Shown: positions 1 to 8,153 of the stretch, in pieces
How positions within the stretch are numbered: position 1 is the stretch's first letter
Layout of the letters: each line of letters begins with the position of its first letter
Origin: Dolichospermum sp. LEGE 00240
GTDB taxonomy: Bacteria; Cyanobacteriota; Cyanobacteriia; Cyanobacteriales; Nostocaceae
Reading direction: 5' to 3'
DNA length: 64,000 nt
Assembly: GCF_015207875.1 (NCBI RefSeq)
Contig: NZ_JADEVZ010000006.1
Location: 62,001-126,000, forward strand
Notes under the pieces: generated by a model
What the model was told of the DNA's origin: nothing
Databases searched by the model: none
Seen by the model: only the letters and a program-made list of their open reading frames with translations
Program-made: the position numbers and the translations under genes

Positions 1-1
1 G

Positions 2-1033
2 GGGATTTCTCATATAGGTTTATTAGCAACCATAGAAAAAATTCTCGGTAAACTAGGAGCGAGAATTGCCGGAATTGCCTATGTATTTAACCACTATGCC
101 CTTTTAGTGGCATATATGACTGAAGGTGGCAAAATTTTAACAACCACAGTTGATAAAGTCTGGGAATTAGAACATATTTCACCTCAGTGGGTAGGAACAG
201 TCAGTTTTTTCCTCGTATTTGGTAGTCTAATATATTGGGGGAAAGATAGATTGGTGGCAAAAATAAATGGGATATTTATTATTATTTTATTAATTACTTT
301 TTTGGGTCTATTAATATTAGGAGGAATGCAATTCCAAAACTCCCAACTACTAGTACAAAATTGGCAATCTGTAGGTAATGCTATTGCTATTATATATGTA
401 GCAATGTTCTTTCACAGTATTATTCCAATGGTTGTCACTCAATTGGAAGGAGACATTAACAAAATTCGACAATCTATAATTATTGGTTCAGTAATTCCCT
501 TATTCATGTTTTTAGCTTGGAATACTATTATTTTAGGCTGTATGACTCCAGATATTTTATCCCATAATTTCGCAAATGAGAGCGTATTTGATCCACTGCA
601 AATTCTGCGAACCGGTCAATCAGGAGAATGGTTTGCCGTTTTATTATCAATTTTTTCTGAATTTGCAATCGTGACATCATTTATAGGTATTACCTATGGT
701 TTAGCAGATTTTTTTCAAGATATTTCCATCATTACCAAAAGTGAAATTTCCCGTTTACCTCTCTATTCCTTAGTTTTGCTTCCACCTCTGAGTTTAGGAA
801 CACTTAATCCTACTATATTTTTTCATGCTTTAGAATACACGGGAGCATTTAGTGTTTCTATTCTAGCAGGAGTTATGCCAGCATTAATGAGTTGGAAACA
901 AAGTCAAACACCAGAATTTGCTAATGGTAACTATCAAACCCTAGTTCCTGGAGGCAAGATAACATTAGTATTGATTATGGTCGGGGCATTGTTTTTAATT
1001 TGTAGACAAATTCTGGTAATATGTCAAGTTTAA
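2..1033 (+). CDS. Aromatic amino-acid permease (HAAAP family), 5'-truncated
   Basis: The reading frame is open from base 2, so the true start lies before the window; the first ATG at 107 is internal. About 343 codons are visible, ending at TAA. The protein is almost entirely hydrophobic, with roughly eight to nine membrane segments. It contains a conserved-looking stretch with FHSIIPMVV and QLEGD near the middle, typical of tryptophan/tyrosine-specific transport proteins. The likely role is proton-coupled import of aromatic amino acids across the plasma membrane. The family call rests on overall pattern and these motifs; the exact substrate cannot be read from the sequence. A hairpin follows the stop codon. 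Confidence 0.72.
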   Translation, partial: GISHIGLLATIEKILGKLGARIAGIAYVFNHYALLVAYMTEGGKILTTTVDKVWELEHISPQWVGTVSFFLVFGSLIYWGKDRLVAKINGIFIIILLITFLGLLILGGMQFQNSQLLVQNWQSVGNAIAIIYVAMFFHSIIPMVVTQLEGDINKIRQSIIIGSVIPLFMFLAWNTIILGCMTPDILSHNFANESVFDPLQILRTGQSGEWFAVLLSIFSEFAIVTSFIGITYGLADFFQDISIITKSEISRLPLYSLVLLPPLSLGTLNPTIFFHALEYTGAFSVSILAGVMPALMSWKQSQTPEFANGNYQTLVPGGKITLVLIMVGALFLICRQILVICQV

Positions 1034-1048
1034 AAATTGTGAATAAAA

Positions 1049-1077
1049 CCTCCCTTGTCGGGTAATGACAAGAGAGG
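1049..1077. terminator. Hairpin downstream of the permease gene
   Basis: Two 11-base arms (CCTCCCTTGTC and GACAAGAGAGG, one mismatch) flank a 7-base loop, 15 bases after the permease stop. On the plus strand no U-tract follows; on the minus strand the stem is followed by TTTTATT, so it would work better as a terminator in that direction. It is probably a bidirectional terminator. Confidence 0.5.
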
Positions 1078-1423
1078 ATTTGGAGCTAAAGTCCGGTAGG
1101 GTAATCGGGCTATTTAATATTTAATATTTATTAGGGTTTAATCTAGTCCCCCCTAAGATATATAAATTGATGATTATCATCTACAATTGGTATCATTTAG
1201 GAATCTGCATAAAAAAATCCCTTGTTTGTATAGTGCAAATAGTTACTGATATGTTGCGTAGAACTTACGGAAAATCAAGGATGATCAGTATGTGTTAAAA
1301 AATATGTATGTTAGTGAATAACCGACGAAAAAGACTGCATAACAGATACAGGGGGTAAGAGGCAGAGGAAAAATATTTTCTACTGACAACTGACCGATAA
1401 CTAATTAACAAAGGTGAAGATAT
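1078..1423. other. Intergenic region before pilT
   Basis: No gene is seen here. The region is AT-rich. It holds a perfect 13-base palindrome, GATGATTATCATC, at 1169-1181, which loosely resembles a Fur-type operator, and then short repeat-like text (ACTGACAACTGACCG near 1382). A purine-rich ribosome-binding site (AAAGGTGAAG) lies just before the pilT start. Confidence 0.4.
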
Positions 1424-2641
1424 ATGACAGAATCACAAACATTTAGAATGCCGCCACCTTTACCAAAAGCAAAAGTACAGCATCAGGTGGCAAATTTAGA
1501 AATGAACGCCCCAGCACCGCCAATCATGACCACACCACCACCAATATTCTCCAATTCTCATGGGTTAATAAATGAACCTGTAGGACAGACCTTGGGGCAG
1601 CTTGTTCAGGAAGCTTTTGATGAGGGTTACTCTGATATTCACTTGGGAGTGGGTGAAATTCCCCGCTTCCGCAGCCGAGGGGAAATTCTGACGACAAGTT
1701 ATCCCGAAGTTGATAAACCAACTTTTATGCGTTGGTTGCGGGAGATTCTTTCTGATTCTGAAATTCAAAGATTTCAAGAACATTTAGAATTTGATGGTGC
1801 GACTCAGTACGATTTTGCCCGTGTGCGGATTAATGTGTTTGATTCACTGCGTGGTTATGCAATGGTACTGCGGTTAATTCCTCTCAAAATTCTATCTATG
1901 GAGCAGTTGCGTTTACCACCAGTGTTTAGAGATATTTGTCACCATCATAAGGGTTTAGTTTTGGTCACAGGTCCTACTGGTTCGGGTAAGTCTACGACAA
2001 TGGCGGCAATGGTTGATTATATCAATCGGGAGATGGCTAAACATATTATTACGATTGAAGACCCGGTGGAATTTGTCCACCAAAGCCGTAAGTCTTTGGT
2101 GAAACAGCGGGAGGTGGGAATGCACACTCGTAAGTTTGATAATGCTTTGAAAGCAGCTTTGCGGGAAGATCCAGATTTAATTCTGGTGGGGGAAATGCGG
2201 GATAAGGAAACGGTGAATACGGCACTGAAGGCGGCACAAACGGGTCACTTGGTGATGGGAACTCTACACACGAATAGTGCGGTAAAAACTATTGAACGGA
2301 TTCTCAATTTGTATTCGGGTGAAGAACAGGAAGCTATGCGGATAGCTCTGGCAGAATCTTTGGTAGCTGTAATTGCTCAAGGTTTGTGCCGAACTACAGA
2401 TGGTAAACGGGCGGCTTTCCACGATATTCTTATTAATACTGAAGCTGTGAAGGAATGGGTCAAGGATGGCAAGTATGATGAGATTGCGGAGTTAATGAAA
2501 CAAGCTGGTTTTGATGGCATGGTGACAATGAATCAGTCATTGCTCAATCTTTACCAAGAAGGTCGAATTACTGAGGAAACGGCGCTAGAAATGTCGCCAA
2601 CTCCTAATGAAATGGCCCAATTCCTCCGAGGTCGTGTTTAA
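1424..2641 (+). CDS. PilT-type type IV pilus retraction ATPase (PilT2-like)
   Basis: 405 aa, a hexameric secretion ATPase of the GspE/PilT family. It has a proline-rich N-terminal leader of about 45 residues, a PAS-like N-domain, Walker A GPTGSGKS at about 183-190, an acidic Asp box (TIEDPVEF), Walker B LILVGEMRD, and the His box TGHLVMGTLHTN. PilT proteins power pilus retraction and twitching motility at the inner membrane. Cyanobacteria usually carry a second PilT paralogue away from pilBTC, and the Pro-rich leader and isolated location suggest this is that one. The next gene starts 27 bases later and is likely co-transcribed; it carries a KaiB-like domain. Confidence 0.88.
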   Translation: MTESQTFRMPPPLPKAKVQHQVANLEMNAPAPPIMTTPPPIFSNSHGLINEPVGQTLGQLVQEAFDEGYSDIHLGVGEIPRFRSRGEILTTSYPEVDKPTFMRWLREILSDSEIQRFQEHLEFDGATQYDFARVRINVFDSLRGYAMVLRLIPLKILSMEQLRLPPVFRDICHHHKGLVLVTGPTGSGKSTTMAAMVDYINREMAKHIITIEDPVEFVHQSRKSLVKQREVGMHTRKFDNALKAALREDPDLILVGEMRDKETVNTALKAAQTGHLVMGTLHTNSAVKTIERILNLYSGEEQEAMRIALAESLVAVIAQGLCRTTDGKRAAFHDILINTEAVKEWVKDGKYDEIAELMKQAGFDGMVTMNQSLLNLYQEGRITEETALEMSPTPNEMAQFLRGRV

Positions 2642-2675
2642 TGACCAATGACCAATGACCAATGACCAATGACTA
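2641..2675 (+). repeat. Heptamer tandem repeat spanning the KaiB-domain gene start
   Basis: Four copies of ATGACCA, then a degenerate ATGACTA. The array begins on the last base of the pilT stop codon and runs through the start codon of the next gene. Each 7-base unit presents an ATG in a different frame, and only the last one (2669) opens the long frame. No separate Shine-Dalgarno sequence is visible. Confidence 0.8.
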
Positions 2676-3439
2676 AGTTGAATGTAGACAAACTTTCTAA
2701 ACCCCAGTTGTTCAAGGGGATTGCCTTGTTTACGCCTGGAGGGGATTTGATGTATTGTATTGATCCTAATAAGCAAGGACGATGGCATTTAAATTTATGT
2801 GCGGCTTTACAGGAAATTCTCGATTTACCGGAGCCGCCACATTTTTTAGTGCCTTGCTATACCGCAACTATTGATCATTGGTTAAATCCGCGGACTCAAC
2901 AAGTACAGATTTTTGCGGAAGCTTACCCGGCAGTGATTAGGCATCAGGCTGTGTTGAATGCGATTTTTGGGACGGGGGATTTGGTTTGGCAATCAGCACC
3001 TTGGCAGGATGGTTTGTGCGATCGCCTGGTATTATCAACTTATCGCTCGACATTTCCTCAGCTTTGGCAAGATCATGATTTAATTGTGCGTTTAGATTTG
3101 GCTGATTCTCCCTCCCAAGACCAGCCACCAGTTGTCAATAGAAAACCTGTGTTACAAAATATTCGAGGAGTACCGGGTTTTGTTTTGCGCTTGTTTGTGG
3201 CTGGTCATAGTGCGACTACAGAAAAAATTTTACAGAACTTGCACGAGTCCTTGGAGCAATCGCTAGGATATCCTTATACTCTCAAAGTTATTGATGTCCT
3301 CACAAATCCAGAACAAGCAGAAATTGATCAAGTTTCCGCTACTCCCACTTTAGTTAAGGTTTGGCCCCACCCAATTCGGCGGATGGTTGGTAACTTAGAT
3401 AACATGGATAAATTATTACAAATGTTAGCAGGACAATGA
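2669..3439 (+). CDS. KaiB-domain protein with a ~165-residue N-terminal extension
   Basis: 256 aa. The C-terminal part (about 170-253) matches the thioredoxin-like KaiB fold: FVLRLFVAGHS opens the first strand, TLKVIDVL the next, and SATPTLVKVWP carries the conserved ATPTL motif. The N-terminal 165 residues are unlike KaiB and are not recognised; they include PHFLVPCY and LCDRLVLSTYRS. Canonical KaiB is about 100 aa, so this is a longer paralogue, not the core clock component. It lies immediately downstream of the PilT-type gene and is probably in the same transcript. A role in regulating pili or motility, or in signalling through a KaiC- or SasA-like partner, is inference from this context. 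Confidence 0.75.
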   Translation: MTKLNVDKLSKPQLFKGIALFTPGGDLMYCIDPNKQGRWHLNLCAALQEILDLPEPPHFLVPCYTATIDHWLNPRTQQVQIFAEAYPAVIRHQAVLNAIFGTGDLVWQSAPWQDGLCDRLVLSTYRSTFPQLWQDHDLIVRLDLADSPSQDQPPVVNRKPVLQNIRGVPGFVLRLFVAGHSATTEKILQNLHESLEQSLGYPYTLKVIDVLTNPEQAEIDQVSATPTLVKVWPHPIRRMVGNLDNMDKLLQMLAGQ

Positions 3440-3514
3440 GTCAGGAGTCAGGAGGAAGAGGGAAGAATGTTTGATTAGGTTGGTAAATTATCAAATATTA
3501 AAAATTAAAAACTC

Positions 3515-3660
3515 ACGTGAGTTCGACATAACGATAATTTGTGGAAAACTCACCCCACGTAGGAGTCTCAAGCCCTTATGATCTCGTTGAAAAAATCATA
3601 ACTCCGTTCGCGTAGCGTCTCCGAAGGAGAAACTCCAAACTCCGAACTCCGAACTCACGT
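3515..3660 (-). mobile_element. Miniature inverted-repeat element, family A, copy 1
   Basis: 146 bp with terminal inverted repeats ACGTGAGTTCG and its complement, flanked by a 6-bp direct repeat AAACTC (3509-3514 and 3661-3666). The core is shared with the copies at 5799-5935 and 52892-53036: GAGTCTCAA, GAAAAAATCATAACT and CGCGTAGCGTCT. This copy is in the opposite orientation to the other two and contains an extra ACTCCGA unit near its end. It encodes no protein, so it would have to be mobilised by a transposase elsewhere. Confidence 0.82.
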
Positions 3661-3681
3661 AAACTCAGGATTTGTGTAAAT

Positions 3682-4470
3682 ATGAACCTTACTTGGTTAG
3701 ATAGTAATAGTTGGTTAATTGAAATTGCTGAACAGCGGATACTAATTGACCCTTGGTTAATTGGTGATTTAACCTTTAATAATTTAGATTGGTTATTTAA
3801 AGGTTCTCGTTCTCAGGATCGGTCAATACCAGATAATATAAACTTAATTTTGCTTTCTCAAGGTTTAGAAGATCACGCACACCCTCCCACCTTAAAGCAG
3901 CTTCACAAAAATATCCCCGTTGTCGCTTCCCCCAATGCGGTTAAAGTAGTAAAACAACTGGGTTATCAACAAATCATCAGCCTCAATCATGGCGAAACCT
4001 TTACCTTAAATCATCAAGTAGAAATTAAAGCTTTTCCCGGTTCTCCCATTGGACCAACCCTATTAGAAAATAGTTATCTACTTAAAAATTTAGCCAATAA
4101 TTCCACACTGTATTATGAACCTCATGGCTATCATTCTCCCCAACTCAAAGAACTAGCACCCATTGATATAGTAATTACTCCCATTATTGATTTAGGATTA
4201 CCCTTACTCGGTCCGATTATCAAAGGCATGAACAGCGCCCTAGAAGTGACAAAATCCGTAAAACCTCAATTTATCCTGCCGACCGCAGCCGGAGGGGATA
4301 TTTTGTTTACAGGACTATTGGTAAAATTCCTGCAAGAAAAGGGAAGTGTGGCAGAATTTCGGACATTGTTAGAGAAAAATCATTTAACAACCAAACTAAT
4401 CGCCCCTAAGCCCGGTGAACAAGTTAATCTTGAATTAAAAAGACAGTTTGAGGACTTTACGCACGATTAA
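3682..4470 (+). CDS. Metallo-beta-lactamase-fold protein with degenerate metal motif
   Basis: 262 aa. The N-terminus (LTWLDSNSWLIEI, then ILIDPWLIGDL) and overall pattern match the UPF0173/YhfI-like branch of the MBL superfamily. The usual HxHxDH zinc motif appears as SQGLEDHAHP: the first two His are replaced by Gln and Leu, while Asp-His is kept. A later His is present in YYEPHGYH. Hydrolase function is therefore uncertain, and metal binding may be altered. The gene stands alone, after a miniature element and before the convergent M23 peptidase gene. Family call is good, substrate unknown. Confidence 0.72.
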   Translation: MNLTWLDSNSWLIEIAEQRILIDPWLIGDLTFNNLDWLFKGSRSQDRSIPDNINLILLSQGLEDHAHPPTLKQLHKNIPVVASPNAVKVVKQLGYQQIISLNHGETFTLNHQVEIKAFPGSPIGPTLLENSYLLKNLANNSTLYYEPHGYHSPQLKELAPIDIVITPIIDLGLPLLGPIIKGMNSALEVTKSVKPQFILPTAAGGDILFTGLLVKFLQEKGSVAEFRTLLEKNHLTTKLIAPKPGEQVNLELKRQFEDFTHD

Positions 4471-4514
4471 GGTCAAAAATATTTCGGCGTGTAGTTAAAT
4501 AATATCCTGATTCC

Positions 4515-5396
4515 TCATTTTAAAAACTCCTTGGGATTTTTTGCTTCCCAACCTAAATAACCGTTAGAACGCATTTCAAAATGAAGATGGGGTTGAGTAG
4601 AGGTTGGTTGTCCTGTAGTTCCAACTGCTCCTAAAATATCGCCTTTGTTGACCGTTTGACCTAGAGTGACTTTGATGCTGTCAAGTTGGGCGTAACGGCT
4701 TTGTAAGCCACCTGTGTGGTTAATAATGACTAATTTGCCGTAGCTACCCTGTTCCTTGGCAAAGACGACGATTCCTGGAGCGATCGCTGCCACAGGAGTA
4801 TTTACTGGTGCTAACAAATCTACGCCACTATGAAAGAAAACGTCCCCTGTTACCGGGTGATATTGCCAACCATAAGCTAATCCCACCTCTGTAACACTTG
4901 GTAAGGGATAACCTGTAATGTTTTCAGTGGGGGTACTAGGTGCGGTAGCAATTACTCCAGCCGCAGGAGTATTAGTTACCCCTGAAAGTATTGGTAAAAA
5001 GACAAATTTAGGGGTTTTCTGACAACCATTGATTTCAAAGACTGTATCTGGACGAACTTTATATTTAGATGCGATTTGTCGCCAGCTTTGATTACGAGGA
5101 ACTTCCACAACAATGCCATTAAAAGGGAGAATTTGCAATTCTGTACCCGGACTTACCACCCCATTTTTAACAGATGGATTGATTCCCATAATGGTCCCTG
5201 GTGATAGATTATAACGACTAGCTATACTTGCTAAAGTTTCACCGCGATTAACTTGATGACGTTGGATACGAGCTAAGACGGGACTAGGACAACTCCCTGG
5301 ATTAGCATTAACGCTTTGTGATGGCGATAAGGTGGATAATAAACCTAAAGTGCTAAGTAAGCTCCAAAAACATAGTGAACGATAGGAAAATTTCAT
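4515..5396 (-). CDS. Secreted LysM / M23 family metallopeptidase
   Basis: 293 aa. A hydrophobic N-terminal signal segment (about residues 8-31) precedes two LysM-like modules at about 45-92 (HQVNRGETLASIASRYNL) and 95-138. The C-terminal lasA/lysostaphin-type M23 domain (about 170-290) shows the zinc ligands HSGVDL and HLHFE. Proteins of this type bind and cut peptidoglycan cross-links in the periplasm during growth and division, or activate amidases. Transcribed alone toward the MBL gene; the two stops are about 45 bp apart. Confidence 0.88.
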   Translation of the reverse strand: MKFSYRSLCFWSLLSTLGLLSTLSPSQSVNANPGSCPSPVLARIQRHQVNRGETLASIASRYNLSPGTIMGINPSVKNGVVSPGTELQILPFNGIVVEVPRNQSWRQIASKYKVRPDTVFEINGCQKTPKFVFLPILSGVTNTPAAGVIATAPSTPTENITGYPLPSVTEVGLAYGWQYHPVTGDVFFHSGVDLLAPVNTPVAAIAPGIVVFAKEQGSYGKLVIINHTGGLQSRYAQLDSIKVTLGQTVNKGDILGAVGTTGQPTSTQPHLHFEMRSNGYLGWEAKNPKEFLK

Positions 5397-5626
5397 GTAA
5401 ATAAGTCCAGAAATCGCTAATTTTTAGATTTTAGTGGGGAATTGTTAAAGATAGGATCAAGTTTTTCCTCTATCTTTTTACTACCCATTTCGAGTAAATT
5501 CATGATGAAATCTAAGAACTAGATATGATCTCCGAATATGCTGACAAATTTTCGATATTTATCGCTCAAATGATCTGTTCACTGATGGTTTGCTTGATTA
5601 CCTCAAGAGATAAGCTTTCATCTATC

Positions 5627-6007
5627 CATGTAGTGGCAGATGCAGACACGGTTCCAGTTACCCTCAAAGATGGGCGGAGTTTTGAGGGGAAGGTGGTAGG
5701 GGTTGATCCGGTGACAGATATAGCCGCAGTCAAAATTTTCGCCCATAAGTTGCCGATAGTCAAGTTAGGTAATTCACAAAATTTAATTCCTGGACAATAC
5801 CTGAGTTCGGTGTTAGGAGTTTCTCCTTCGGAGACGCTACGCGAACAGAGTTATGATTTTTTCAACGAGATCATCAGGGTTTGAGACTCATATTTGGGGC
5901 AGTTTTCCAAAAACTATCTTATGTCGAACTCAGGTGGACAATGGGCGATCGCTATTGGTAATCTGTTAGGTTTAGATAATACTGTCACTAAGCTGTTACG
6001 CAGCTAA
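5627..6007 (+). pseudogene. htrA/hho-type serine protease remnant split by a miniature element
   Basis: The frame reads HVVADADTVPVTLKDGRSF and DPVTDIAAVKI, then LGNSQNLIPGQ, the region just after the catalytic His of cyanobacterial HtrA/HhoA proteases. Homology is broken at 5799 by a 137-bp element and resumes at 5936 with GQWAIAIGNLLGLDNTVT. It then runs into a stop at 6005-6007, before the Ser motif. The sequence upstream of the His motif and the PDZ region are missing. Removing the element plus one 7-bp duplicate (144 bp) joins the two halves in frame. This is a non-functional fragment; an intact htrA paralogue is presumably elsewhere. Confidence 0.88.
5799..5935 (+). mobile_element. Miniature inverted-repeat element, family A, copy 2 (inside htrA remnant)
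   Basis: 137 bp bounded by perfect 11-bp inverted repeats ACCTGAGTTCG / CGAACTCAGGT and by the direct repeat GGACAAT (5792-5798 and 5936-5942). The duplicated target reads Gly-Gln in the HtrA frame on both sides, which proves the insertion point. The core matches copies 1 and 3. Confidence 0.92.
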
Positions 6008-6285
6008 ATTTGATAACCATAATTTACTTGAACTTTGTGGTGCGGGCATCTTGCCCGCTAGAATTATACAAACTAAATGCACAACAGCTTATTGGCATGA
6101 TCAGCGCTACACAGAAGTCAACCGTCATGGGAAAACTCAAGTCTTTAAAGTTCGTTGAGGAAATTATCCTCAATAGCAGGGAACAGGGAACAGGGAACAG
6201 GGGGAGTTGGAGAGGGGAAGACATTTTCTTTTTGTTCTTTGTTTTTTTTGTTCTTGATGAACTCCTGACTCCCGACTCCTGACTC
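6008..6285. other. Non-coding, repeat-bearing region after the htrA remnant
   Basis: It contains a palindrome, GTGCGGGCATCTTGCCCGC (6041-6059), of a type that is dispersed in cyanobacterial genomes, and a run of GGGAACA heptamers near 6178-6200. Between them, one frame reads WHDQRYTEVNRHGKTQVF before a stop, which looks like decayed coding sequence of unknown origin. No intact gene is supported. Confidence 0.4.
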
Positions 6286-6630
6286 CTATTGATTGGATAA
6301 ATGTTCCAATTGCATCCTCTGTTCCATTTGGCGGAGAAAATAGCCCGTCATCATTGCCGATGCCAGTAGTCCCGCTAAATTTTCCCGGTCTGTTGTAATT
6401 TGCACATTAAAATGTTCTGTCGGTATCACTCCCACGAGTCCTTGGACATTCTGGGAAATGATTTGTTTAATTTCGGGGCTGACAGCTTGGGCGACACGGG
6501 CTAAAACTTCAGGAGATTGATGCTGTAAATATTTTAGTAACTGGTTTGGGTTGTCCCCAAAGCGATCATTCAGAAGTTGATTAGGGTGTTGCTCAGAGTC
6601 GTCTTGCAAAAAGTCAGGATCAAACACCAT
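6286..6630 (-). CDS. DUF760 family protein
   Basis: 114 aa, acidic, soluble. The region NQLLKYLQHQSPEVLARVAQ, followed by ISQNVQGLVGV and then LAGLLASAMMTGYFLRQMEQR, is typical of DUF760, a family of cyanobacteria and chloroplasts with no assigned biochemical function. It is transcribed in the same direction as scpB and ispD but is separated from scpB by about 100 bp. Confidence 0.78.
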   Translation of the reverse strand: MVFDPDFLQDDSEQHPNQLLNDRFGDNPNQLLKYLQHQSPEVLARVAQAVSPEIKQIISQNVQGLVGVIPTEHFNVQITTDRENLAGLLASAMMTGYFLRQMEQRMQLEHLSNQ

Positions 6631-6733
6631 TGGCGATTTATATTAGCTTAACTGCTGATTCTACTCTAAACCATATTCATAGGGTAGCGTATTTTCTACA
6701 GAGAAAAGGAAATAGGGAATAGAGAATAGGTTT

Positions 6734-7291
6734 TTAATTTTCACTTGTTTCCTCCTCTGCCTCTAATCCTTGTAACTCTAGTTCTAGTTGCTGTTCTTTG
6801 TCGGGAATTGCCAAAATTTGGGGTAGTTGTTCGATTTGAAAATATTGATGAAATTTGGGGGTTATTTGCAGGGAAAAGGAACGAGAATCACTTTCTCGGC
6901 GTTTGCGGACAAAACCGGATTCTACTAATTCTTGAACGTGCTGATAAGCTCCCGAACCCCGTAAATTAATCAATTCGCTTTGCAATATGGGATTATGGAG
7001 GGCGATCGCGGCTAATGTCCGTAATGCCCCAACTCCCAATTCTACTGGTATGATAGCTTGTACTAAATCATGAAATTCTGACCGCAGTTGTAAACTATAA
7101 CCATGTTCAGTTTCTACGACTTCTAAAGCTGTATCTCGCCGGGAATAATTCTCAATTAGTTCGATAATTCCTTCTTCTGCCGTCAGGCGCTCGCATTTCG
7201 CATATTCAGCAATTTCACTTAGAGATAAGGGTTTACCCTTTAAATAAAGAATCGCTTCTATTTTGCCGGCTATAGGTATATTTTTGGGCAT
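6734..7291 (-). CDS. scpB: Segregation and condensation protein B
   Basis: 185 aa. Two winged-helix segments are recognisable: IEAILYLKGKPLSLSEIAEY at the start, and ALRTLAAIALHNPILQSELINLRG with RKRRESDSRSFSLQITPKF in the second half. ScpB joins ScpA and SMC in the condensin-like complex that organises the nucleoid. The length is normal for the family. ispD lies just upstream on the same strand (31 bp apart, including a short GTCAGTT repeat), so they may be co-transcribed. Confidence 0.9.
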   Translation of the reverse strand: MPKNIPIAGKIEAILYLKGKPLSLSEIAEYAKCERLTAEEGIIELIENYSRRDTALEVVETEHGYSLQLRSEFHDLVQAIIPVELGVGALRTLAAIALHNPILQSELINLRGSGAYQHVQELVESGFVRKRRESDSRSFSLQITPKFHQYFQIEQLPQILAIPDKEQQLELELQGLEAEEETSEN

Positions 7292-7322
7292 TAGTCAGTT
7301 GTCAGTTGTCAGTTGTTATTAG

Positions 7323-8003
7323 CTATTCTCTATAACTAAGTATAAATTCGGCGATCGCTAAATCTTGAGGAGTGGTAATTTTTAAATTAGTCTCTTCCCC
7401 GGAAACTATCCTCACCTCAATACCGCATTTTTCCAACAAAGCCGCATCATCAGTCACTTCCCAGCCTTGACGGACACCTTCAGCATGGCACTGTTTTAAC
7501 AATTTGACATCGAACCCTTGAGGGGTTTGAGCCGCCCAAAGTTGTTTACGTTCCGGTGTACTTCTAATTATGCCATTGTCATCAACAACCTTAATGGTAT
7601 CTTTAACAGGTACAGCCGCAATTAAGCCAGAACAATCAAGAATTGCTTCAGAACAAGCGTTAAATAAATCTGGTGTTACCAAACAACGAGCGCCATCATG
7701 GATTAATACCTGTCCAGCGTTACTTGGCAATGCCTGTAAACCATTATAAACTGACTCTTGACGGGTAGAACCACCAGAAATTAATTCTATTGTTTTTTTC
7801 AGCTTTAAGTCAGCGATAATAGACTTGAACTCGTCCCAATCTTGAGGTTGAGAAACAATTCCTATCCAACTAATAGAACTTGCGGCTTCTGTCGCCAGCA
7901 AAGTCCAAGCAATCAAGGGTTTTGAGCGTACCTGTAATAAAAGTTTATTACGAGCAGCGCCCATTCTTTTGCCACTACCAGCGGCGGGAATTAGTAAATG
8001 CAC
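7323..8003 (-). CDS. ispD: 2-C-methyl-D-erythritol 4-phosphate cytidylyltransferase
   Basis: 226 aa. It makes CDP-methylerythritol in the MEP isoprenoid pathway that supplies carotenoids, phytol and quinone side chains. The nucleotide-binding opening LLIPAAGSGKRMG, the substrate region VLIHDGARCLV, AAVPVKDTIKVV and TPQGFDVKLL, and the C-terminal WEVTDDAALLE are all family hallmarks. Length is normal and the start is supported by the immediate N-terminal nucleotide motif. Confidence 0.94.
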   Translation of the reverse strand: MHLLIPAAGSGKRMGAARNKLLLQVRSKPLIAWTLLATEAASSISWIGIVSQPQDWDEFKSIIADLKLKKTIELISGGSTRQESVYNGLQALPSNAGQVLIHDGARCLVTPDLFNACSEAILDCSGLIAAVPVKDTIKVVDDNGIIRSTPERKQLWAAQTPQGFDVKLLKQCHAEGVRQGWEVTDDAALLEKCGIEVRIVSGEETNLKITTPQDLAIAEFILSYRE

Positions 8004-8153
8004 AACTTTTCCTTAATTTTCAAATAGAGGATAAATAAAATAAATTCAAAACCTTTTGAGTCCTAAATCCTTGACTGATTAAATTTTGAACTTCCGAACT
8101 TCTGAATTCCTATATTCTCCTAAAATATAAAACAATAAACGTTAATAAATATT

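Noticed and set aside
1169-1181. Fur box upstream of pilT
   Set aside because: Palindrome GATGATTATCATC is only partly like a Fur site and there is no iron-related gene beside it; kept only as a note.
6010-6282. Plus-strand 90-codon reading frame
   Set aside because: Its C-terminal half is encoded by GGGAACA and T-rich repeats; another frame holds better relic coding text.
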